Source: Leuctra nigra (taxonomy: Eukaryota; Arthropoda; Insecta; Plecoptera; Leuctridae). Taken from it: DNA of 64,000 nucleotides. A program made the position numbers and the translations under genes. The notes under the pieces were generated by a model, which did no database searches, was not told where the DNA came from, and worked only from the letters and a program-made list of their open reading frames with translations. The DNA is taken from NCBI GenBank assembly GCA_934045905.1, contig OW203768.1, positions 28,549,060-28,613,059 on the forward strand. The letters run 5' to 3'. This document shows positions 11,330 through 21,126 of the stretch, piece after piece (the stretch's first letter is position 1; each line of letters opens with the position of its first letter).

Positions 11330-11625
11330 TTAATCGTTATATCATAGTATAGATATTGCATTCATCCGGCGTATGATGTAATCACAGCCATAACGTTTAA
11401 ATTCTAAAACGTTATAAAATGTTACTGGGAAACCACTTGTGAAACGTTTTGATATAGTTGACAGATTTAACCGACATGCATTAGCGAATGCAATCGACAC
11501 TTCCGCCACATTCAGTTCGTATGTTATCGACGTCATAGCTGTCGATTCTTCTTAGCTTATTACACATTCCAGAATATCCAGGGATGAGCAAAACTTATTG
11601 ATGTGTACAATCAAGCATTTAATGA
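11330..11625 (+). repeat. Segmental duplication unit, copy 1
   Basis: Motifs in this stretch ('gtgaaacgttttgata', 'gcattagcgaat', 'cgcttccgccaca'-like, 'cagggatgagcaaa') recur in the same order and orientation at 34290-34545. Each lies upstream of one ML-like gene copy (13717 and 39270), which suggests the genes were duplicated with their 5' flanks. Confidence 0.55.
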
Positions 11626-11639
11626 CCTCCCCTCTCCCC

Positions 11640-12298
11640 CTACAGACGGACCCAGGGCCTGACCTCCCTTGTCACTCACTAGACGGACCCAGGGCCTGAC
11701 CTCCCCTCTCCCCCTACTAGACGGACCCAGGGCCTGACCTCCCCTCTCCCCCTACTAGACGGACCCAGGGCCTGACCTCCCCTCTCGCTCACTAGACTGA
11801 CCCAGGGCCTGACCTCCCCTCTCACTAACTAGACGGACCCAGGGCCTGACCTCCCCTCTCACTCGCTAGACGGACCCAGGGCCTGACCTCCCCTCTCACT
11901 CGCTAGACGGACCCAGGGCCTGACCTCCCCTCTCACTCGCTAGACGGACCCAGGGCCTGACCTCCCCTCTCACTCGCTAGACGGACCCAGGGCCTGACCT
12001 CACCTCTCACTTACTAGACGGACTTAGGGCCTCGCCTTTTTCACACAAGACGAACCCAGGGCCTGACCTCCCTTGTCACTCACAAGACGGACCCAGGGCC
12101 TGACCTCCCCTCTCACTCACTAGACGGACCCAGGGCCTGACCTCCCCTCTCACTCGCTAGACGGACCCAGGGCCTGACCTCCCCTCTCACTCACTAGACG
12201 GACCCAGGGCCTGACCTCCCCTCTCACTCGCTAGACGGACCCAGGGCCTGACCTCCCCTTACACTCGCTAGACAGACCCAGGGCCTGACCTCCCACCT
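11640..12298 (+). repeat. 37-38 bp GC-rich minisatellite, about 17 units
   Basis: The unit 'agacggacccagggcctgac' plus 'ctcccctctcactcgct' repeats about 17 times. Measured starts at 11644, 11681, 11719 and 11757 give spacings of 37-38 bp. Units vary mainly in the final 10 bp (ctccccctact, ctcactcgct, tgtcactcact), and one unit near 12020 is diverged. It has no coding potential and is far more GC-rich than its surroundings. Confidence 0.9.
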
Positions 12299-12415
12299 AC
12301 CCGTCGCCCTGCTGTGCCGGACTCCAACGGACCGGCGCCCATTAGGCCACTTCCCAAGACTTTCCTTTATTAAAAATAAAAGTATAACTTTATATGCGCA
12401 AAATTACCTGACTAA

Positions 12416-12573
12416 GGCCCGATTGCACCAAGTCCCGATAAAGTTAGCGGCAGGATTTATCGGCTGAAACCATGGCAACAGCCAATGAAACACAGCCATC
12501 TAGACCACTGAAGTCCACTCTAGGCTCAAGTAAACTTTATATCTTACATATCGGGACATCGTACAACCGGGCC
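12416..12573. mobile_element. MITE with TAA target duplication (Harbinger-like)
   Basis: The termini GGCCCGATTGCACCA... and ...ACCGGGCC are inverted, with a further 'gtcccgat/atcgggac' inverted pair inside. TAA flanks both sides (12413-12415 and 12574-12576). At 158 bp with a 3-bp TAA duplication it fits PIF/Harbinger MITEs. Confidence 0.7.
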
Positions 12574-12576
12574 TAA

Positions 12577-12774
12577 TGCTGGCTTTCCATGCTCCGTCAT
12601 CTTCCGTCAACGTCCGTCACCGTCCGACGAAAACGACCACGTGACCCGTCTCGACCAATCAGAGCCATCCCTAAAAATCTCGGACGGCGAGGGATTGGTC
12701 GAGACGGGTCACGTGGTCGTTATCGTCGGACGGTGACGGACGTTGACGGAAGATGACGGAGCATGGAGCCAGCT
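12577..12774. mobile_element. Palindromic MITE with TAA target duplication
   Basis: Arms of about 80 bp are nearly perfect inverted copies: 'ccatgctccgtcatcttccg', 'cgtccgtcaccgtccga' and 'cacgtgacccgtctcgacca' all reappear reversed. They flank a short spacer near 12665-12690. TAA lies on both sides, and the left TAA is also the right target duplication of the neighbouring MITE. Confidence 0.75.
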
Positions 12775-12777
12775 TAA

Positions 12778-13600
12778 AGTGGTCCCACTGCTCCAGCCAA
12801 GGTGCTTAGAATTCGCCGTAATTCATACAAATCTCTGATGAAATAATACCTCAAACAACAGCATAAAACAATTATATCTTACCGTACGCTCCAATTATAT
12901 GTTTTTAATTGAAGTTCCAATTAAACTATCCCAAAATAATTCATATTTGTAGTGCAATGTTGCCAGATTTAAGGTAAATTTCACACATTGTACACATTTT
13001 CTTTCTTATTTGGCCCGTGACCACATTATTTCAAACGGCAGTCTTATTCTAAAAATTATTACTACTAATAATAATAATAATAATAATTATTACTTTAATT
13101 TGAGACTATTTTCAATAATTTGTCATTCCTCTTGCGGTTTTAGGAGCAATTTAAGGCCAATTTTCCGGGACGATTTCATGTCCCCCTGTGTTATCTTATG
13201 GGGGAAAAGATGATCTTCAATCAAGAATATCTAATTATATGATACCGTAAGGGGCAAATATTTTTTTGCTAGTTGTAGGTAATATGGTTTCATTAATCTT
13301 TGGTGTGAATTACAGCAAATTCTCATTCTCATTCCTATGCCGTAACCCTGGAACCCCCTTAAGAGGAGTATTACAGTTGTCCGTTAGTTAATTTTACATC
13401 TCGTATCCACTCTTTACTGATGGATGCATTTTGCTCAACCCTTGTTTCTTTTTGCACCGTCCTCCTTTAAACAGGACGTTGGTTGTATGTTATTATTGCG
13501 CCTAAATTTAAAAAAATAACTAATAATAATTTTCTTCCAGTATATACCATGAAATAATGATGGGCATTTAAACATTATATTGATACCATATCGACGAATC
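12778..13600. other. AT-rich intergenic stretch
   Basis: It holds an (AAT)n-type microsatellite at about 13066-13090 and no supported gene. Confidence 0.4.
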
Positions 13601-13672
13601 AGATCAGGTGACACACACACTACAGGGATGTTGTATAATATTGACCAGGATACTGACTATTGTAGATCCAGG

Positions 13673-13680
13673 TATAAAAG
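13673..13680 (+). promoter_or_regulatory. TATA box of ML-like copy 1
   Basis: TATAAAAG lies 37 bp upstream of the exon-1 ATG. The surrounding sequence ('gatgttg.ataatatt..ccaagga.actg', 'ccaggtataaaagt') is conserved in the intact copy at 39210, which supports a real promoter duplicated with the gene. Confidence 0.65.
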
Positions 13681-14391
13681 TGATTGAGAAACAAGTGCAA
13701 GACATATGCAGTAACCATGGCGACACTCAACGTTATCAGTGTAGTTCTCGTAGTCTTTTTCTCAACTACATGTATCAAGCGGTAAGTTCAGACAAGCGAG
13801 CGAATTCCACATCATGCAAATGGTGGAGACACTGCAAACCAATTTTGAGCTATGGCCCACTTCTACTAATATACCGACTACCGAAGAACCGAACACACGA
13901 ATGTTAGACAAATACACATAACACCATTGGGATGTATTTATTTTGATCATAGAAATTGTACTTTGGCATCCATAACTGTATTATTCTCGAAAAAGAGGAA
14001 AGAAATAATAACAACAAGAATTATATTCTGGGTTTTGTTGTACTCTGTTTCACAGCCATTCACAGCAGCAAAAAAATATATTTTCTGTTTCCACACACCA
14101 ATGCCCAAATATCTCAATAAAAACTAAATATTTTCCATATTTTTCATTGGCAAAGTTTGGGTTATGGGAACATATTCTTATAAATCTTATCCTCACTTTT
14201 TCATATGGAATCATTTCCATAATATTTGAGCTCGAAGACATTCACACACGGACAGGTTTTCTTCAATCTTGGCTTCATGCCAAGGTCACTTGTATTGAAA
14301 AGCAAGATTGTCATGCATGATGGCACGATGGTATGTGGCGGACCTTACTTGACAAGTTAACAAGTCTGCCACTGCCACAGCTTGTCATGAT

Positions 14392-15878
14392 CAGTGTTGT
14401 GACTTATCTAGATAAAATTATCTAGATAATTATCTAGATAATTATTTTTTATCTTTATCTTTATCTAGATAAAAAAAATCGTTATCTTTTGTCTTTTATC
14501 TAGATAAAAAATATTTATCTATTTTAATTTTAAAATACAATGTAATGTAAATTGGAATTCATAATACCGAGTGCCGCAAAAAAAAATCACCCTGATTGAG
14601 AGGTCACTATAAAGAAACTATTATGGATTGGATTCTGAAATTTGACATACCAAAATTTAATATGTGCAAGTTTCAAAAACTTTTCTATTGTAGACAAAAA
14701 GTTACAGCTGTTCAAATTTGGTTGTCAAGAAATTGATTATACGGAGCTTAAATAGCGCGTGTGTCCAGAAATACGCGGCCGGCGTGCTGTTTCTCAAACT
14801 ACGTACGATATCAAGCTGAAAATTTCAAATAATATTCAAAATAGATAAGAATCGATTGTGTAAAAATTTTAAATAATTACATTAGTAGGGGAGCAAATGT
14901 CATTCCGCTCGATTGGAGTGCCGAAATTGATTTTTTCATAATTATCGATTGTTTACATCATTCTTAATATTACCTGACGTGCCTTCAATTTTTTTGGTGG
15001 CCATCTTGGAAAATATGGCGGAAAACGAACGAAAAACGTAAATTTTACAAATTATTTAATTGTTGGTAGAGGAAATATTGAAAAATTATGAAATAATTCA
15101 CTAAAACTAACTCAAATATTGTGACTTGAAAAAAAAAATACGCCGTAAACAAAATTTTTTAAAAATTTAAAAAAAAAATTAAGTTTTTTTCTAGAAAAAC
15201 GTATTTTTTTTTAAAACGCATATTGTTCAAAATGAAATTGTCTACAAATTTTAATTCTACATATTTTAGTCTAAGTCTACGCGTTTCATAATAAATTGAG
15301 AGCAAAAAAACACAGAAACGTGATTGGTCAATTCCAACAATGAAAAAATAAAATTCGTTCACGGCGTATTTTTTTTTCAAGTCCCCATATTTGAGTTAGT
15401 TTTAGTGAATTATTTCATAATTTTTCAACCTTCACTCTACCAACAATTAAATAATTTGTAAAATGAACGTTTTCCGCCATATTTTCCAAGATGGCCACCC
15501 AAAAAATTGAAGGCACGTCAGGTAATATTAAGAATTATGTAAACAATCGATAATTATGAAAAAATCAATTTCGGCACTCCAATCGAGAGGAAAGCATTTT
15601 TTCTACATTTGAACCTGCACTATAACGAAAGTTATTGAATTTTGAAGTTGAGCTTGAAAACAGAATAGTGGGGGAAAACCTATGTAAAAAGAAATTAGAC
15701 GTGATTTTTTAAAATTATCTTTTATCTTTCAATATTTATCTAGATAATTTTTTTTTATCTTTATCTATTATCTAGATAATTTTTCATAATATTATCTATT
15801 ATCTTATCTAGATAAATTTTTGGCAGTTATCTATTATCTTTATCTAGATAAAAATAAAATTATCTAGTCACAACACTG
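14392..15878. mobile_element. Non-autonomous hAT element with 8-bp target duplication
   Basis: CAGTGTTGTGACT at 14392 and AGTCACAACACTG ending at 15878 are exact inverted termini. GTCATGAT flanks both sides (14384-14391 and 15879-15886). The subterminal regions are dense arrays of ATCTAGATA/ATCTTTATC motifs (14404-14520 and 15715-15865), plausibly transposase-binding clusters. No transposase is encoded. A second element is nested at 14885-15620. The right end lies only about 20 bp before the exon-2 acceptor of the decayed ML-like gene. Confidence 0.85.
14885..15620. mobile_element. Foldback TA-flanked element, copy 1 (nested in hAT)
   Basis: Long inverted arms (about 220 bp) begin near CCGCTCGATTGGAGTGCCG and run through 'taccTGACGTGCCTTCAA' and 'gccatcttggaaaatatggc'. 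TA lies at both borders. The copy at 32610-33353 is the same element in opposite orientation, sharing asymmetric ends (GTAGGGGAGCAAATG and CTACA.TTGAACCTGCAC). No coding sequence. A TA target suggests a Tc1/mariner-type MITE; this is inference. Confidence 0.7.
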
Positions 15879-16704
15879 GTCATGATACGTCTTACTCATG
15901 TTACAGGCAAAGCTCCGAGGACTTGTGAAGTCAGCAGAAAAGTGTCCCGGCACCAACCCATGGAGATGTCAGGAATGAGAGTTAGGCCGTTAAGTGGCGG
16001 GGAAAAATCCAAATTCTACACGCTTGCTAAATTACATGAAGACGTCAATATTACGAAAGTAAGTCATTCACATGATAATTTAAAATTGAAGTTATCTCCC
16101 GTATTCTGCTTTTAAGGTGATGCAAGCACGAGTAATTTTGCCGCGTGTTGCAGCATAGTTGCAGGTACTTATTTTATTCGATTGGAGACAAAATAGGTCT
16201 ACGAAAATATTTTAAATTTTAATGTGATTAGATAAAAGACAAACTTAGGGTTATCTCTTGCTACATTTTAAATTTGCTTCGTAATTAGTAATAATTAGTT
16301 ACTTTTTGGAAACAAATTGTATATTTTCTTGTCTCAATGGGTGTCGTATGAAATTTAATTAAAAAAATGTGCCAAGTGATAGCCCTAGATTGTCTTTTTA
16401 TCTAATACTGATTAAAGTTTGAGATCAATTGGTTAACGGGTTTGGTCTCCAATCGTATTTGAAATTTCATCGTTTTGTGTGGTTTTGTTGAATAGCCCGC
16501 GCCTAATTAACAAGGCATGAAGCACAAATTAAAAACGTTCTACTTATATACAATCAGACTGATCATGTGAACATCCTTTTAAAGTTATACCCACTTATGA
16601 AACAATTTATCGCTCTCAATTTTCTAAAACAACCGAGCACTTGCACCACCTTAAGGCAATTGCATATCACGTGACTTTATTTCTCTACATCCGATCAAAA
16701 GAAA

Positions 16705-17911
16705 CCCAGAAAAAAACACTCCGTGTAAAAACGGCAGCCAAGTCTCTTTACTTTAAAAAAATTCTGCACTGAAAAGGAGTGATATCAAAAAAGGAGCCAA
16801 GTCAATGACATTTCCAAATATTTAATCGTACCTTGAAATAACAAATGAAAGCCACCAGAGAAATACTTAAAAAAAGGACTTGGCGCATCGTTTTTTTAAA
16901 GATATTTTCCTATCCTAAAAGTAGAAACAACTAGGTATGCGAGAAGTATATTTTCTATATTATATCTGTCTACTAGAGTCTATCGATGAATCATGCTACT
17001 TTATATGATACCTATACTCAATATTAGCGCTATACTCTTACTAATGGCCGTTTTGTAATTTTGCCAATGCGAAAGAAGAAATATTTCTTGGTGTAGGTAG
17101 TAGATAAGTAATTTCAATTGCGGATTGAATCAATTACATGGAAGAGGGCTCGTATATTCACATGTTAATGTTCCCATATGGTCATATTAGTAAAGTATAT
17201 TCTCAGAAGTTGCATCTTGACTGAGTGAAATCACGAACCATACACATAGAATATTCTGTGCCCATACAAGAAGGTCGTCAATGGGATCTAACACGGGCAT
17301 CCAGAGTGCACGTTTAGATGGTTGTAGACTGAGCCAACTTGCTCAAATAGTTCTAACTATCTATTGGAACCCGTTATTTCACTTTTGAAGTTTCAAGTTT
17401 CAAGTTTATTTCCAATTACATAACAAATCAATTAATAAGTAAATACATTTGTTTTGCAGTGACCCCTAGGATGCTCTCATTGTTAGGGTTAAAAATTGAC
17501 GCATGAAATTTTAAATTTGAGTAGAAACTCAATATGACTTCACTGCATAAACATGAGTATTCTGTATTTATTGCAAACAAGGATAATGAACATGAAATAG
17601 AAAATAGTTTACTAGATGTTTAATATTTAATTGTATTGTTGTGTCATTATTATTCAAGGCATTTCTATATTGAGGTAACTAGTGAGTGACATAAGCTTTG
17701 GAATAGGAAAATATCTTTAAAAAAACGATGCGCCAAGTCCTTTTTTTAAGTATTTCTCTGGTGGCTTTCATTTGTTATTTCAAGGTACGATTAAATATTT
17801 GGAAATGTCATTGACTTGGCTCCTTTTTTGATATCACTCCTTTTCAGTGCAGAATTTTTTTAAAGTAAAGAGACTTGGCTGCCGTTTTTACACGGAGTGT
17901 TTTTTTCTGGG
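16705..17911. mobile_element. TIR element with about 210-bp inverted termini
   Basis: CCCAGAAAAAAACACTCCG at the left reappears inverted at the right. The arms extend 16705-16914 and 17702-17911, ending in 'aaagatattttcctat'. It belongs to the family of the 5092-10725 element. The 790-bp interior has no ORF. It lies in intron 2 of the decayed ML-like gene. Confidence 0.8.
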
Positions 17912-18730
17912 ATATCACGTCTTTTTTTAGTAGCTTTTTGTATGTATTTAGACTTTGTATAAAATTACATAATTACATCAAATGAATAGAATTTTGAGAA
18001 AGTGGTTATGTTATTATTATTATTATTTATTTTCAAAACACCAAAAAATATACAGTGTTTTGCTGGTAGTGGGAATAGGACAATCCCCATAGCACAAGTG
18101 CCCCACTACCAGCTGTAAAATAAATATACTATATAAATTATAAATGGCATATATATAAATATATATATAAATGGCATTTGATGTGGTTTAGTTTGATTTC
18201 ATTTGGATTTCATTTTAGGTTTTTTTCCTTGTTATGGTGATACTCGACGGATTTGGTCAAACAATATAATATTCAGTTGTTCAAATTAAATCGAGACGGG
18301 TTCTATTAAGATTTTATATGAAGAATTGTATTTCAGTTTAATAGCATGTAAGCAACAATCACTTTAAAGTTAAATTAGGCTTGTGTAATGTTCGAGTGCA
18401 GGTCTTCTTGAGCAAACTTGTTACTGAATTGTCACTCCAGACGTCCATACCAGAGAGTAGGTTACTTCTTTTGAAGATGAAGTCATTCTTGTGTCTGTAC
18501 GGAACAAGATGCATGTAGTTAGTTAATGCAATCTATTGCCCATTTTAAAATGTATTGCATTTTAGATAACGATACTTGTATGTTAATTGTTGAAAATTAC
18601 GAAACTTTTAGAACATGTCGTTTACTGAGCAAAATATTTTTAAACATAATTGGTATGGTATTGCCGTATTACTACCATTAATGCTAAGAGTAAATTATTA
18701 TGATATAACTTGCCTCATTGATGAACGATG
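17912..18730. other. AT-rich intronic stretch with a small hairpin
   Basis: (ATT)n sequence at 18012-18030 precedes a small hairpin, 'ctggtagtggg...ccccactaccag' (18063-18113). An (AT)n-rich tract lies at 18140-18175. No gene seen. Confidence 0.4.
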
Positions 18731-18959
18731 TGATGCTTCAGTGAATTTGTTGCTTGATTGCATTTAATTTACAATTATCGTGGATGAAATTGGCTGCGTG
18801 GCCATTATTTATGCACCATCCCGGCATTTGCCTTGACGAATAAGGAAAACCACGGAAAACCTTATCAGGATGGATGGTCGGCATGTTATATCGATTCGAA
18901 TGACAGTTCAGAGATGTCTGCAGTAAGTCATTGAAGAAATGATGATATTGAAGGATCAA

Positions 18960-19430
18960 TGTTGCGAGGAAGCTGATCTTCAACAATGTCTTCAACTGGT
19001 AGATCGAAGTTTGATGAAGTCTTGTAACAAACGCCGAGCTTATATTTGATGTTATGGAAGGATTAATGTTTGCGAGGAATCTGATCTTCAATTATGTTTC
19101 ATCTGGTTGATCGAAGTTTGATGAAGTCTTGAAAGTACAGTCGAGCTTACATTTGTTGTTATGAAGTCTTGCGGAGCTTGTTATGGAATGATCAATGTTT
19201 GCGAGGAAACTGATCTTCAACGATGTCTCAACTGGTGGATCGAAGTTTGATGAAGTCTTGTGGAGCTTGTTAGGAGGGATCAATGTTTGCGAGGAAACTG
19301 ATCTTCAACGATGTCTCAACTGGTGGATCGAAGTTTGATGAAGTCTTGCGGAGCTTGTTAGGAGGGATCAATGTTTGCGAGGAAACTGATCTTCAATTCA
19401 ACGATGTCTCGACTTGTGGATCGAAGGTAT
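18960..19430. repeat. 88-bp tandem repeat, five units
   Basis: Units contain 'gcgaggaaactgatcttcaa', 'tggatcgaagtttgatgaag' and 'tcttg.ggagcttgtta'. Starts at 18964, 19072, 19201, 19289 and 19377 give spacings of 108, 129, 88 and 88 bp, so the array is homogenised at its right end and diverged at its left. The minus-strand frame stays open over part of it, which probably follows from the repeat structure. It may belong to the 3' part of the minus-strand Helitron. Confidence 0.8.
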
Positions 19431-20239
19431 ATGTAGTTGTAGAGCCCTAGATGTTACTGTTGCATCAATATTCTCCCTATAGAAATGTGCTTGGAGACTT
19501 GGAGATTCTGAAAACAAATCGTTTGTTAAGTGATTGTGATTGTGAATATTTTTGTTTGAAAATATTGTTCTGTTTAAAGTACCTACTTACTCTCACATTT
19601 GGACGCAAATTGCACATATATCCTCGAAGACATCGAAATAGATTTGGTTTGTATCAAGGATAGGTAGTTTCTTCACCATGAAAAGCTCTCTTCGTATCTC
19701 TCAATTGCGTTCTCCATTGGAAGTTTGAAGTAAGATCGTACATACTCGAAGACACCGACATTTATTTGGCTTGAATCAAGGTAACTTTTTCTTCATATCT
19801 CTCATCTCTCTTCCTTTCGTCCTTCATTAGTGTTTTCATGTAATCTTATTGTTGTCTCAACTCCAACCAGTTTCTTTATTAACTCAGTGCTACCTTTGAA
19901 TATTTTGAGAGAAATGTACAATGTACAAATATGAACATACAATTTGTATTGATTCCTAATTGAATGTAGATTTTGACAGTTGTTCGTCTTTTTTTGTACT
20001 TTTTTTAACAGTTTTAATTTTGTTATGTGATAATCTACTAGTTGAATGTATGCTTTAATATTAATTTATATATTTTTTATATTTTTTAACAGTTTGTTTA
20101 TTTTCTGTTTGGTTTAATTAATAGAATATGCGTATTAACAGTGAGCTATTTTTTCTATTACGAACAACTATACATTCACAAACAATAATCTAATTTCATG
20201 TTGTCATTCACAAAAATGATAATTTGATATTTACTTTAT

Positions 20240-21090
20240 ATCCATTTTTTGTTCATTATTTGCCCAATGTATGATCTGTGAAATTGAGTAAGATGGACCT
20301 CCCACGTACCACCCTTCCATCATACCATGCCATTTGTCAGTAGATGCAAACTTGGTGACAATTTGGATTATATATTCACAGAACATGTAGTGTTATGTAC
20401 GAACATGATTAGATTAGGTAATAAATTAATGCACGTACCTTTTGCAACTTTATTTCTTACCTTTACCTCGGCATTGATTAGACCAGTTTGAGGTAGAATA
20501 TGCCATGGCATTAAAGCATTTTGTTGCATTTGTGGTATCAATTATTGATATTCCTCAAGTGTAATAGCAACATGTATAGATACTTTTTTGTTTGGATCAT
20601 TATTTGCCCATTGTCTGTTCTGTGAAATAGAGTAAGATGGACCTCCCACGTTCCACCCTCCCATCTTACCGAGCCATTTGTCTGTAGCTGCAAACTTGGT
20701 GACAAATTGGATTATATATTCACAGAACATTTAGTGTTAGGTATGTACGAACAGAATTAGATAAGTAATCAACTCATAATGCACGTACCTTTTGCAACCT
20801 TATGTCTTACCTTTACCTCGGCATCGATTAAACCAGTTTGAGGTAGAAGGTTCCATTTAATTGGAGCGCTTGGTTGATTTTTGAAATATTCACTGATATT
20901 CCTCGAATACAATAGCAACAATAACAGGTACATTTTGTTGGAATATTTATCAGTCGAGACTCTGTTCTGTGAAAGAAAGTAGGTGGATCCTCCCACATAC
21001 CACCCCATCCACCTTACTTTATTATTTGTCTTTGCTGCAACTTTGTGACAAATTTGATTATTTTCACAGAACGTGTACTCTTATCACTGG
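20240..21090 (-). repeat. Three tandem ~345-bp repeats, coding-like on the minus strand
   Basis: 'gatggacctcccacgt' and equivalents lie at 20291, 20635 and 20981, spacing 344 and 346 bp. On the minus strand each unit encodes a similar segment: FCEY.IQFVTKFA, then W.VGGPSYSISQNR, then LPQTGLI.AEVKVR.KVAKGT. Stops interrupt between segments. The W..GG pattern is faintly like the C2-like domain of calpains, but I would not assign it. GGTAAGA donors follow 'gccgaggtaaag' in two units. The array sits just downstream of the Helitron ORF and may be captured host exons or an untranslated array. Confidence 0.6.
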
Positions 21091-21126
21091 AGCTCGCATT
21101 TCACTGATTACATGATATGTGTTGAT

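Noticed and set aside
11640..12298. Regular repeats resembling a CRISPR array
   Set aside because: Units are contiguous 37-38 bp with near-identical 'spacers' and no cas genes, in a eukaryotic context; it is a minisatellite.
15159..15380. Open frame inside the foldback element
   Set aside because: It is low-complexity AT-rich sequence, and a similar frame arises from the inverted copy at 32890; a repeat artefact.
20240..21090. Calpain C2-like domain repeats
   Set aside because: Only a W..GG pattern fits, and stops separate the units; not enough for a domain call.
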